The notes beneath the pieces were generated by a model. The model worked only from the letters and a program-made list of their open reading frames with translations. It was not told where the DNA came from and made no database searches. Shown here in pieces: positions 27,944-36,379 of a DNA stretch of 64,000 nucleotides. How positions within the stretch are numbered: the first letter of the stretch is position 1; each line of letters begins with the position of its first letter. The position numbers were made by a program, and so were the translations under genes. The stretch comes from Chloroflexus aggregans DSM 9485 (GTDB lineage: Bacteria > Chloroflexota > Chloroflexia > Chloroflexales > Chloroflexaceae): assembly GCF_000021945.1 (NCBI RefSeq), contig NC_011831.1:1026001-1090000 (forward strand). The letters run 5' to 3'.

Positions 27944-29275
27944 ATGTCACTCGAACAACGCTACCGCCAACAGTTTGCCGGCTCGGCGATACTGGCCGAA
28001 CGTGCTCGCCAGCGCTTTCCCGGCGGTGCGACCCACGATGGTCGTTACGCCGATCCGTTCCCCTTATTTATGGAACGAGCGAGTGGACCGTATAAGTGGG
28101 ATGTGGATGACAATCGGATGATCGATTACTGGTGTGGTCACGGCGCGCTCTTGCTTGGTCATGGTCACCCGTTAATAGTCGAGGCAATCGAACAGCAAGC
28201 ACCGGTCTCGACCCATCTCGGTGCTAGTCATCGGCTCGAACTTGAGTGGGCCGATTTGATCGCCGAACTGATACCGGCAGCCGAGCGGGTGCGATTCACC
28301 GCATCGGGTAGTGAAGCAACGACCCTCGCTCTCCGCCTCGCCCGTGCAGCCACCGGTAAAACAACGCTGGTCCGGTTTGCCGGCCATTTTCACGGTTGGC
28401 ACGATGCGCTCGCACCCGGCGCCGATCCCGACGACCCCAACCGGGGTGTGTTGCCGGAAACACTGGCCAACTTGATTATCTTACCCACCGATCTCGATCA
28501 GGTTGAGGCAACACTCGCGACACGTAACGATGTTGCAGCCGTGATCCTCGAGCCAACCGGTGCTTCTTACGGTTCAATCCCTCTACCCGCCGATTTTTTA
28601 CCCGGCTTACGTGCGATTACCCAGCGGTATGGCGTCTTACTGATTGCCGATGAGGTGGTCACCGGTTTTCGGGTCACACCCGGCGGCGCTTGCGCCCGTG
28701 CCGGTGTGATGCCCGATCTGGTTTGTTTGGCCAAGATTGTGGCAGGCGGTTTACCGGGTGGGGCGTTAGTCGGACGTGCTGATATTCTCGATCTGCTGGC
28801 TCACGATGAACACGGGCCACGCGGCAGGATCCGTCAGCAGGGCACCTTCAACGCTAACCCACTCTCGGCAGCCGCCGGTATTGCCATGCTGCGCGCGGTT
28901 GCGACCGGCGAACCCGGCGCGATGGCGGCACAACGCGGTACAATGCTGGTGCGAATGCTCAACGATGTCTTCACTGCCCGCCGACTGCGTGGTTGGACGG
29001 CGTTTGGCGATGGATCCATTTTTCACATCTTCGCCGATCCGGCTACCGATGTCGAGCCGGGGGAGATTCCACAGAACGTCCCCCTGGCAACGTTAAAACG
29101 TGGTGGCGACACCCACCTCTTGCACCGATTGCGGATGGCACTTCACTTGAACGGGGTTGACCTCATGCGTGGCCGCAGTGGGTTCGTGTCGGCGGTGCAT
29201 AGCGAAGCAGATATACACGCGACCGTCGCGGCGGTGGATGCGGCAATTGAGATGGTATTGCGTGAGGAAGATTAG
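27944..29275 (+). CDS. Class III aminotransferase, glutamate-1-semialdehyde aminomutase-like
   Basis: 443 residues. PLP features: RFTASGSEATTLALRLAR, GHFHGWHDAL, LIADEVVTGFR (Asp to pyridine N) and the Schiff-base Lys in VCLAKIVAGGLPGGALVGR. The first part, RFPGGATHDGRYADPFPLFM, is HemL-like, and the KIVAGGLPGGA segment is close to HemL's KIIGGGLPVGA. HemL makes 5-aminolevulinate, the first tetrapyrrole precursor, which would suit a phototroph, but many paralogues with other substrates exist and this one is diverged, so I leave the symbol empty. It follows the phosphoesterase by 5 bases. Confidence 0.82.
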   Translation: MSLEQRYRQQFAGSAILAERARQRFPGGATHDGRYADPFPLFMERASGPYKWDVDDNRMIDYWCGHGALLLGHGHPLIVEAIEQQAPVSTHLGASHRLELEWADLIAELIPAAERVRFTASGSEATTLALRLARAATGKTTLVRFAGHFHGWHDALAPGADPDDPNRGVLPETLANLIILPTDLDQVEATLATRNDVAAVILEPTGASYGSIPLPADFLPGLRAITQRYGVLLIADEVVTGFRVTPGGACARAGVMPDLVCLAKIVAGGLPGGALVGRADILDLLAHDEHGPRGRIRQQGTFNANPLSAAAGIAMLRAVATGEPGAMAAQRGTMLVRMLNDVFTARRLRGWTAFGDGSIFHIFADPATDVEPGEIPQNVPLATLKRGGDTHLLHRLRMALHLNGVDLMRGRSGFVSAVHSEADIHATVAAVDAAIEMVLREED

Positions 29276-29489
29276 CAATTGACGTACCGGTGGCGTTGCG
29301 CCCTGGCACGACGTTGGTGTTGCCCATACAGAGCACGTTTACCTACAGAGCAGTACAACCGCGTGACACAACCTGTTCACATCTCCATCAGGAGCAGGGA
29401 CGGAAACAGATTGGGCAGATCTGCACCTTCATTGCCCATTACATCACGAATAGAGATAACGCTATTGTCCATCGCATCGAGGTTCCGTT

Positions 29490-30413
29490 ATGCAAACACA
29501 GTCGATTACCCTGCCCCGTTCAGGGCTGTTCATCGGGTTTGCCGTGTTATTAGCCTTCGCGTTACTGATCACCGTACCGACCAATCCCGACTGGTGGCAG
29601 ATTGTTGTTTTGGGAATTGTGCAGGGCATTACCGAATGGCTACCGATCTCGTCAACTGCTCACCTGCTCCTAACCAGCGCGTTGCTCCGCTATCAGGGTA
29701 GTATTGGTGGTACCTTTGAAATCGCCATTCAATTCGGTACCGTTTGTTCTGTCCTGCTCTTCTACTGGCGTGATCTCCTCGACCAAGCACAGGCCCTGAT
29801 CGGGCGCGGCGATCCGGCGACGATTGCAATGGCGCGCAAGCTCTGGCTCGGTGTGGTCATTGCCTTCATCCCGGCAGCAGTTGTCGGTATCTTAGCCCGT
29901 AATTTTATCAAGGCTGTCCTGTTCGAGTCGCCGTTGGTGATAGCCATTGCGCTCATTGTCGGCGGGATTATCTTTCTCTGGATCGAACGCACCCGCATAT
30001 CACAACCGGCGACAACTGCCGATTTCACAACGGTTTCCCCTCAGCGAGCACTGATCGTCGGAATTGCCCAGATTTTTGCGCTCATTCCCGGTGTATCGCG
30101 CTCAGGCTCCTCAATCGTCGGCGGGTTGTTGGCCGGGTTCGACCGCCCAACCGCGACGGCGTTCTCGTTTTACCTTGCTATGCCGACGCTTGGCTTAGCG
30201 ACGATCGTTGACCTGATCGGCAGTCTCGATCAGGTGCAAGCGGGTGATTGGGGCCGATTGTTGCTAGGGGCAACGGTAGCGATGATAGTCGGTTATGGCG
30301 GCATCGGTTGGTTGTTGCGCTACATCGCCACCCACAACTTCACAATGTTCGGTTACTACCGGATTATCGCCGGAGTATTGATCATCGGAGCAGTCATCGC
30401 AGGGGTCTTGTAA
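29490..30413 (+). CDS. uppP: Undecaprenyl-diphosphatase
   Basis: 307-residue BacA/UppP membrane phosphatase that recycles undecaprenyl pyrophosphate for cell-wall and polysaccharide synthesis. Signature motifs: GIVQGITEWLPISSTAHLL near residue 46 and PGVSRSGSSIVGGLLAGFDR. About eight helices. Length is slightly above the usual 265-290 because of an N-terminal extra helix. The ATG follows a GAGG site. The 214 bases upstream show no gene. Confidence 0.93.
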   Translation: MQTQSITLPRSGLFIGFAVLLAFALLITVPTNPDWWQIVVLGIVQGITEWLPISSTAHLLLTSALLRYQGSIGGTFEIAIQFGTVCSVLLFYWRDLLDQAQALIGRGDPATIAMARKLWLGVVIAFIPAAVVGILARNFIKAVLFESPLVIAIALIVGGIIFLWIERTRISQPATTADFTTVSPQRALIVGIAQIFALIPGVSRSGSSIVGGLLAGFDRPTATAFSFYLAMPTLGLATIVDLIGSLDQVQAGDWGRLLLGATVAMIVGYGGIGWLLRYIATHNFTMFGYYRIIAGVLIIGAVIAGVL

Positions 30414-30422
30414 ACTCGTGGT

Positions 30423-31565
30423 ATGAACGACAAACGAGCTGACCAACACTTAACACCCGATACACCACTTACAGTTGCCGGCGCCGTATGGCTCGCCCGA
30501 TTGTCTAGCGCCGGCCTCGACGAAGACGACGACGATCTCGATGAGCGCACCCGTGAGCAGCAGCGCCACCATGCCCGACAAACTATTGCCAGTTACGAGA
30601 TCGCGCTGCGTCTCTTTACCCGCTGGGCCGAACGAAACGGACGGCAGCGCTTGGGTGATTTGCAGATCGGCGATCTGGTGGCGTATGCCCGCACCCTGCG
30701 CAAACGTAGCTACGACCTCTCGCAGCGAGCGGCAGCAGTACGAGCCGAGGGCCAACCACGCGAACGCCTCTCCGAACGCACCATCCACGCCTATGTTCGT
30801 CCGTTGTTCGGGTTCTTAGCCCTCGCCGACTCGCACGGCGCCATTCCGTTTCGGGTCGCCGCCGCTCGCCCTGAGGTAAGCCGGGTCTTGCCGCGGTTAC
30901 CCGATCCGGTCGCACCAACCCCACCCGACCTGCGCCGGTTGGTGCGGTTTTACGACAAACCTCACGGCGAAGAGCGTGAACGGCAAACACTGACCCGCCT
31001 GCGCAACGCCGCCCTTCTCCACTTCCTCTTTTCGAGCGGAGCGCGCATCTCCGAAGCGCTCAGCCTCGATGTCGGCGATGTGACGCGCGACCGGCGCATC
31101 TTGGCACGGGTCATCGTGCGAGGGAAGGGCCGGCGGGAAGGTACGCTCTTCATCCGCAAACACGCTGAACTGGCCCTGCACCGCTACCTCACGGCGCGCA
31201 ATTGGCCGTCGGCACGCGAACCGCTGTTTGTCGCCTTCGATCCACGTACCGGGGGCGAACGCCTCTCCCGAATTAGTGGTTGGCGGATTGTGACAACCGC
31301 GGCCCACGCCTTGGCCGATCAGATGGAGTTGGAGGGCAAGGCCGACGAGGCAGAATTGTTACGTCAAGTAACCCCTCACACGTTTCGCCATTTCGTCGGC
31401 TACCACCTCCTCAACGAAGGAGTAGCGCTGGCCGAAGTTTCGCAGATTTTACGCCACCGCAGTGTTGAGGTCACCCGCAGCTTCTACGCCAGCTATGCAG
31501 ATGTGCAATTGCAAGAAGTGCATGACCAATTCAGTGCCGACCCATGGCCTGATACCGATGAATAG
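30423..31565 (+). CDS. Tyrosine recombinase (XerC/XerD-like integrase)
   Basis: 380 residues. N-terminal SAM-like core-binding domain, with a charged insertion EDDDDLDERTREQQRHH. Catalytic set: Arg in FSSGARISEALSLDVGD, Lys in VRGKGRREG, His-x-x-Arg in TPHTFRHFVGYHLL, His in LRHRSVEVTRSFY and nucleophile Tyr in SFYASYAD. Longer than classical XerC/D (about 300), because of insertions near residues 20-50 and 120-170. It starts 9 bases after uppP and precedes bch genes, so it is not obviously part of a mobile element. Chromosome dimer resolution is the default guess. Confidence 0.88.
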   Translation: MNDKRADQHLTPDTPLTVAGAVWLARLSSAGLDEDDDDLDERTREQQRHHARQTIASYEIALRLFTRWAERNGRQRLGDLQIGDLVAYARTLRKRSYDLSQRAAAVRAEGQPRERLSERTIHAYVRPLFGFLALADSHGAIPFRVAAARPEVSRVLPRLPDPVAPTPPDLRRLVRFYDKPHGEERERQTLTRLRNAALLHFLFSSGARISEALSLDVGDVTRDRRILARVIVRGKGRREGTLFIRKHAELALHRYLTARNWPSAREPLFVAFDPRTGGERLSRISGWRIVTTAAHALADQMELEGKADEAELLRQVTPHTFRHFVGYHLLNEGVALAEVSQILRHRSVEVTRSFYASYADVQLQEVHDQFSADPWPDTDE

Positions 31566-31616
31566 CGCTGTGATTGTGGATCGAAGCACATTCTGCCAAT
31601 TACGAAAGAAATTTGT

Positions 31617-31627
31617 TGTATAATACA
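31617..31627 (+). promoter_or_regulatory. -10 region with inverted repeat upstream of bchY
   Basis: TATAAT at 31619-31624 lies inside TGTAT-A-ATACA, an 11-base inverted repeat, about 66 bases before the bchY ATG. The -35 region is weak. A repressor binding the TGT...ACA element would block the -10 directly. Transcriptional control of bchYZ here is inference. Confidence 0.4.
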
Positions 31628-31692
31628 TCACACATCCCGTTGCATCATCCCGATACGCAGCAGAGAGGCTGTCATCGGGCAGAGGAGTTCTT

Positions 31693-33009
31693 ATGGCCGA
31701 GATCATTCCCCTGACGCCGGCCGGCGCAGAGACCCCTACCGAGCCATTTCGCGGCGGCGCGTGTAAGCTGCATCCACAGACGATGTGTCCTGCGTTCGGT
31801 GCATTGCGCGTGCTGACCCGGATCGAGGGGGCACAACCGGCAATGGTGACCGATACCGGCTGTTTGTACGGATTGACCTTTGTTACGCACTTCTACGCGG
31901 CGCGCAAGAGTATCGTCGCGCCGGCCCTCGGCACTGCCGAACTATCGAGTGGCAAGGTACAAGAGGCAGCAAATGCAGCCATCGCCGAGGCAGCTACGGC
32001 AGCCAACACCTCGTTCATTCCGGTTATCTCCCTCTGTGTCGCCGAGACGGCCGGTCTGGCCGAGGAGCTGCTGCCGAAAGAGATTGATGGCAAACCGGTG
32101 ATTTTGGTGCGCGTACCGGCTTACGCGATCCATTCCCATCCCGAAGCAAAAGATGTCGCGCTGGCTGCCGTCATGCGACGGTTTGTTGACACCAAGAGCG
32201 AGCACGAACCGGGCACACTGGCGCTGATCGGCGAAGTCTTCCCGGCCGACCCATTGTTGATCGACGGTGTCGTGCGGAAAATGGGTGGACGGGTGGTGAC
32301 AACTCTGCCCGGACGGCACGTTGACGAGATCAAGCAGGCCGGGCGAGCGGCTGCGGTGGCGGCACTCCACCCATTCTACCGCGAAACGATTGGCGTATTG
32401 CGCGAGCGTGGCGTCGCCGTGGTTAGTGGGGCACCGATTGGGGCCGAAGGAAGTGCAGCCTGGTTGCGCGCGATTGGCGCAGCCCTCGACCTCGATGAAG
32501 ATGTGGTTGAGCGGGTGGCTGCGGAGGAAGAGGCAACTGCCCGCGGCTTCCTGGCAAGTAAACCGCTACAAGGGGCGACGATCCTCGTCTCGGGTTACGA
32601 AGGTAACGAGATGCTCTATGCCCGTTTGCTGATTGAAGGCGGGGCACGGGTACCCTACGTGAGCACCAGTATTGGTCCTAGTGCCCTCACTGCTGCCGAT
32701 GAGGCGTGGCTCAAGGCACACGGGACCGAAGCGGTGATCTATCGCAAGACCTTAGAAGACGACAAAGCCGCGATGGATCATTGGTCGTTCGATCTGGTGA
32801 TCGGCACCACAACCCTGGCGGCGTATGCCAAAGAGAAGGGTATTCCCTCGGTCTACTACACCAACATCCTCAGTGTCCGTCCACTCTTTCTTGCCGGTGG
32901 GATGATCGCTTCACTCAGCTTTGTGCGCGATCTGCTCAACCGCAAACCGATCTACGACCGCATGTTGGCGTTCTTCGAGGGAACTGAGGAGCGGGAGGCA
33001 CGCGCATGA
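31693..33009 (+). CDS. bchY: Chlorophyllide a reductase subunit Y
   Basis: 438 residues. One half of the nitrogenase-like catalytic component (BchY-BchZ) that reduces the C7-C8 bond of chlorophyllide a on the way to bacteriochlorophyll. Recognised by CKLHPQTMCPAFGALRV, TDTGCLYGLTFVTHFYAARK and LLPKEIDGKPVILVRVPAYA, the same order as in Rhodobacter BchY. Cys in CKLH, MCPAF and TGC are the likely cluster ligands. A good AGAGGAG ribosome site precedes the ATG, and the stop overlaps bchZ by 4 bases (ATGA). The reductase BchX is not in the window. Confidence 0.95.
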   Translation: MAEIIPLTPAGAETPTEPFRGGACKLHPQTMCPAFGALRVLTRIEGAQPAMVTDTGCLYGLTFVTHFYAARKSIVAPALGTAELSSGKVQEAANAAIAEAATAANTSFIPVISLCVAETAGLAEELLPKEIDGKPVILVRVPAYAIHSHPEAKDVALAAVMRRFVDTKSEHEPGTLALIGEVFPADPLLIDGVVRKMGGRVVTTLPGRHVDEIKQAGRAAAVAALHPFYRETIGVLRERGVAVVSGAPIGAEGSAAWLRAIGAALDLDEDVVERVAAEEEATARGFLASKPLQGATILVSGYEGNEMLYARLLIEGGARVPYVSTSIGPSALTAADEAWLKAHGTEAVIYRKTLEDDKAAMDHWSFDLVIGTTTLAAYAKEKGIPSVYYTNILSVRPLFLAGGMIASLSFVRDLLNRKPIYDRMLAFFEGTEEREARA

Positions 33010-34487
33010 GCATTACGCTGATCCGTGATATTTCCGATACCAGTAGCTACTGGGGTGTGTCGTGGGTGTTCGGCTGCTTCCCCGACGTTCATATCGTCTG
33101 CGATGCACCGATCGGCTGCTACAACCTGCTCGGTATGGCAGTGACCGACTATACCGATGCGCTACCCCACATGGCAAACCTCACCCCGACCTCGATCCGC
33201 GAGGAGGATGTGATCAACGGTACGGCCAAGGCGCTGATCCGTACCATCGACGATCTGCGCACGATGGGGATGCTGGCAGGCAAACGGCTGCTGGTCGTTT
33301 CGACCGCCGAGAGCGAGATGATCAGCGCCGATCACGCTCAACTAGTAGCGCAGATCGATCCCGAAGCGCGGTTCTTCTGGAGCCAATCACTCGAACAGGA
33401 TGAGTGGACGGGACGCGAGCGAGCGTTATTGTTTGCGTGGGAACAGTACGGTAAACCATTTGTGCCGGCAGATGTGCAACCACGTCCGCGCACGGTCAAT
33501 ATCATCGGCCCCTCGTTGGGATGTTTTAACGCACCTAGCGACCTCTACGAACTCAAGCGGTTGATCACCGGCATCGGCGCCGAGATTAACCTCGTCTACC
33601 CCTACGAAGGCAGTATCGCTACCACCCCCAAGCTGGCGGAAGCGGCAGTCAACGTCGTGATGTACCGCGAGTTTGGTCAAGGTCTAGCCGAAGCATTGGG
33701 CCGGCCCTACCTCTTCGCGCCGTTCGGGGTCTTTGGCACCACTGCGTTTCTGCGCGAACTAGGCCAACTCCTTGGGATTGAGCCGGAGCGTGTCGAAGCC
33801 TTCATCAACCACGAAAAGCGCACTACACTGCAACCGGTGTGGGATCTGTGGCGCGGCCCGCAGAGTGACTGGTTTGCGACGGTTGATTGCGCCATTGTCG
33901 CGGCGCGCAGCTACGCCGACGGGTTGCGCAGCTTTCTCGGCGACGAGCTGGGGATGAAGATCGCGTGGATCTCGGGGCGACCCCGCCGCGACGACGAGCC
34001 GGATAATATCGAGATTCGGAAGCGGTTGCACGCCAAGGCGCCGGCGTTCGTGTTCGGTAGCATTAACGAGAAGATCTATCTGGCCGAAGCTAATGCGCGC
34101 GGTACGCACTATATCCCGGCCACCTTCCCCGGCCCGGTGGTGCGGCGCACAACGGGCACGCCGTTTATGGGGTATGCCGGCGCGGCCAACCTGATGCAAG
34201 AGCTGGTCAACCGCTTCTACGAGACGGTGATCAACTTCTTGCCGGTCGAGACGGTAACACCGGCAGCAGGTGGGCCACCGCAGCCAACCTCTGCCGAAAC
34301 GATACCGTGGACGAAAGAGGCGACCGACCGGCTCAACGCTGCGCTCGACGCGGTGCCCTACCTTGCCCGCATCAGCGCCAGCCGTTCGCTGCGCGCCGCC
34401 GCCGAGCAAGCAGCGCGGGCGCGCGGGTTGAAAGAAGTCACGCTCGAAATCATCGAAGCGGCAATTGCTCAGGGCGCGACCTCGTGA
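33006..34487 (+). CDS. bchZ: Chlorophyllide a reductase subunit Z
   Basis: 493 residues. Partner of BchY in the chlorophyllide a reductase catalytic component. Diagnostic segments: VFIVCDAPIGCYNL-type loop (CDAPIGCYNLLGM), TDYTDALPH, NIIGPSLGCFNAPSDLYELK, VVMYREFGQGLAEAL, KRTTLQPVWDLWRGPQSDWF and ATFPGPVVRRTTGTPFMGY, all at the places seen in Rhodobacter BchZ. The C-terminal PWTKEATDRLNAALDAVP and RISASRSLRAAAEQAAR tail is typical. Translationally coupled to bchY. A 10-base-pair hairpin follows the stop. Confidence 0.95.
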   Translation: MSITLIRDISDTSSYWGVSWVFGCFPDVHIVCDAPIGCYNLLGMAVTDYTDALPHMANLTPTSIREEDVINGTAKALIRTIDDLRTMGMLAGKRLLVVSTAESEMISADHAQLVAQIDPEARFFWSQSLEQDEWTGRERALLFAWEQYGKPFVPADVQPRPRTVNIIGPSLGCFNAPSDLYELKRLITGIGAEINLVYPYEGSIATTPKLAEAAVNVVMYREFGQGLAEALGRPYLFAPFGVFGTTAFLRELGQLLGIEPERVEAFINHEKRTTLQPVWDLWRGPQSDWFATVDCAIVAARSYADGLRSFLGDELGMKIAWISGRPRRDDEPDNIEIRKRLHAKAPAFVFGSINEKIYLAEANARGTHYIPATFPGPVVRRTTGTPFMGYAGAANLMQELVNRFYETVINFLPVETVTPAAGGPPQPTSAETIPWTKEATDRLNAALDAVPYLARISASRSLRAAAEQAARARGLKEVTLEIIEAAIAQGATS

Positions 34488-34496
34488 TATGCTGAA

Positions 34497-34527
34497 AGCG
34501 GAGCGTTGGTACGTTCCACGCTCCGCT
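34497..34527 (+). terminator. Hairpin after bchZ
   Basis: Perfect inverted repeat AGCGGAGCGT / ACGCTCCGCT (34497-34506 and 34518-34527), 11-base loop, starting 10 bases after the bchZ stop. No T-run follows, so it may stabilise the mRNA end rather than terminate. surE begins 36 bases later. Confidence 0.5.
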
Positions 34528-34562
34528 ACAACAGCCGATCACGAAGTGCGGAGCAATACAGT

Positions 34563-35345
34563 ATGCACGTTTTAGTTACGAATGATGATGGGATCGACAG
34601 CCCCGGCCTGTGGGCGTTAGCCGGCGCTATTCGCGCCACCGGCGCTCAGGTTAGTGTGGTTGCCCCTGCCGAAGAGCAAAGCGCGATGAGCATGGCACTC
34701 CCGCCACTAACCAACCGTGAACTACGCGCCATTATTCCCCCTCCCGAACTCGATGGCATGTTAGCCTTTGCCCATAACGGATCACCGGTCAGTTGTGTCA
34801 CCGTGGCAATCCGTAGCGGTGTCTTGCCGCCGATTGACGCAGTGGTCGCCGGGATCAATCGTGGCCTCAACAGTGGCACCAATGTGATGCTTAGCGGTAC
34901 CGTCGGGGCGGCGATGATCGGTGCATTATGGGGCTATCCGGCGATGGCCGTCTCGTTACAGTATCGTGGCCCTGAACCAATGCCGTGGTCAACTGCGGCG
35001 TATGTCGCGCAACGGCTCTTTCCATTACTCGAACAGATTCGCGGCCATGAGCCGTTGGTGCTGAACGTCAATGTTCCCCACCTCCCTTCACCAAGCGATA
35101 TACGTGGCTTTCGCCAGACCCGGCTCTCGGAGTTTTTTTTCGGACACTACGTTGATATTGATCTGCATCCGCCTGCTCCTGTCGAGCGAACCCAGATCAC
35201 GTTCCGCTTTGCTCGTGAACGCTTGCCCACATTTGCGATTGACACCGACGACGGGGCTGTTCTGGCCGGCTATGTTTCGGTAACACCCCTCCGCCCGATG
35301 ATTGACGGTAGTCCAATTCGCCTCGAGTTGCCGGAGCAGGTTTAG
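34563..35345 (+). CDS. surE: 5'/3'-nucleotidase SurE
   Basis: 260 residues from ATG 34563. Metal site VTNDDGIDSPG (Asp8/Asp9), NGSPVSCV, and the family block VVAGINRGLNSGTNVMLSGTVGAA. It removes phosphate from nucleoside monophosphates and is a common stationary-phase gene. An upstream GTG at 34506 falls inside the bchZ hairpin and adds unconserved residues, so the ATG is preferred. The C-terminus LRPMIDGSPIRLEL is normal. Confidence 0.93.
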   Translation: MHVLVTNDDGIDSPGLWALAGAIRATGAQVSVVAPAEEQSAMSMALPPLTNRELRAIIPPPELDGMLAFAHNGSPVSCVTVAIRSGVLPPIDAVVAGINRGLNSGTNVMLSGTVGAAMIGALWGYPAMAVSLQYRGPEPMPWSTAAYVAQRLFPLLEQIRGHEPLVLNVNVPHLPSPSDIRGFRQTRLSEFFFGHYVDIDLHPPAPVERTQITFRFARERLPTFAIDTDDGAVLAGYVSVTPLRPMIDGSPIRLELPEQV

Positions 35346-35660
35346 TTATCGCAACGAGCGCAGCGGGAGCAGAGGTCGTTAATGCAAAGGACGTTAACGC
35401 AAAGGCGCGAAGGGCGCTAACGCAAAGGACGTTAACGCAAAGGCGCAAAGGACGCAAAGAGCGCGAAGATTTTGATGCAGAGGGGTAGAGGGGGATGGTG
35501 TACGTAGCGCGTTTTTCGTGACCTTTACGCCCTTTGCGCTCTCTACGGCAACGCGAAGGTTGGAACGCTCGGCGATCACGAAGTCGTTAGCAACAAGCCC
35601 TTTGCGCCCTTTGCACCCTCTGCGTACTCTGCGTTAGCAGGCTGTGCGTGAGTACGAGAC
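35346..35660. repeat. Intergenic 'gcgcaaag' repeat region
   Basis: 315 bases between convergent surE and the membrane-protein gene. It holds no gene. It carries several copies, on both strands, of the motif family built from AACGCAAAGGCGCAAAGG (35381-35460) and its reverse form CTTTGCGCCCTTTGC (around 35600-35635). The same motifs recur at about 42.1, 55.5 and 59.3-60.2 kb. Confidence 0.7.
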
Positions 35661-36089
35661 CTACCATTGCCACAACACCGCCAGGATGACCGCGATCAGA
35701 CAAGCTATCCCCAGCACAAACCCAAGCTGCGCCACGACCAGCATCGTCGCTTTGCGCCGTACCAGCCGCTCGTAGGTGTGCTGCATCTCGGTCAGGTTAT
35801 CAAGCTGATAGCGCAGTGGGCGCGGGATGACTACCATCACCGCCGCGATGAGCGCCGCGAAGAAGACGACCAGTCCAATGCTACCCATCCAAACCACAAC
35901 CGACCGGGATAGATACACCGGCTGATCGCTCAAGGCCAACACAGCAAACAACACTCCATACACACCCGTAATCAACTGGATCAGGGTCTGCGCGCCAGCC
36001 TCAAGCCGCTCAAGATTCGTCCGCCGTTGGTACTCAAACCATTCGCGCACTTCGCGTTCAGCCGCTGTCTCTGGACCGACAAGCCGCAT
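35661..36089 (-). CDS. Three-helix membrane protein, unknown, in CHAT operon
   Basis: 142 residues. An amphipathic charged N-terminus (AEREVREWFEYQRRTNLERLE), then helices at about 31-53, 64-88 and 116-142, with a cytoplasmic-looking linker LDNLTEMQHTYERLVRRK. No family recognised. ATG preceded by AGGGAG. Starts 8 bases after the zinc-ribbon gene stop, so both are co-transcribed with the CHAT gene. If the operon is a defence module, this is the candidate membrane effector or target; that is inference. Confidence 0.7.
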   Translation of the reverse strand: MRLVGPETAAEREVREWFEYQRRTNLERLEAGAQTLIQLITGVYGVLFAVLALSDQPVYLSRSVVVWMGSIGLVVFFAALIAAVMVVIPRPLRYQLDNLTEMQHTYERLVRRKATMLVVAQLGFVLGIACLIAVILAVLWQW

Positions 36090-36097
36090 AGCGCTCC

Positions 36098-36304
36098 CTA
36101 CTCCTTGTCCAGCTCGACCACCATACGTCCATCACAGCCGCCCGGGTTTTTACAGCGGAGGGAGTACCGCACGCGCGTATGTGGTTCATCACTGCGATAG
36201 ATGATGGCCTGCCCGCGTTGTAGGATTTCTGCACGCTGCCAGACGTTGTCGTAACCACATTTCGGACACTTGTATTTAATAATCTGCTCCTGAGTGTTGG
36301 TCAT
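36098..36304 (-). CDS. 68-residue zinc-ribbon protein
   Basis: Four cysteines in two pairs, YKCPKCGYDN (Cys13, Cys16) and LRCKNPGGCDG (Cys51, Cys57), on a small beta-rich protein; a rubredoxin/zinc-ribbon knuckle is likely. ATG preceded by GAGGGACGG. It lies 75 bases after the CHAT-TPR stop and 8 before the membrane gene. Function unknown; could bind nucleic acid or a protein partner. Confidence 0.72.
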   Translation of the reverse strand: MTNTQEQIIKYKCPKCGYDNVWQRAEILQRGQAIIYRSDEPHTRVRYSLRCKNPGGCDGRMVVELDKE

Positions 36305-36379
36305 CCGTCCCTCGCAACTTCATCTTCAACCATCACCGCACGAGTGGTAGCCTCCTCATCACCTGTCACGCGGTCGCCC

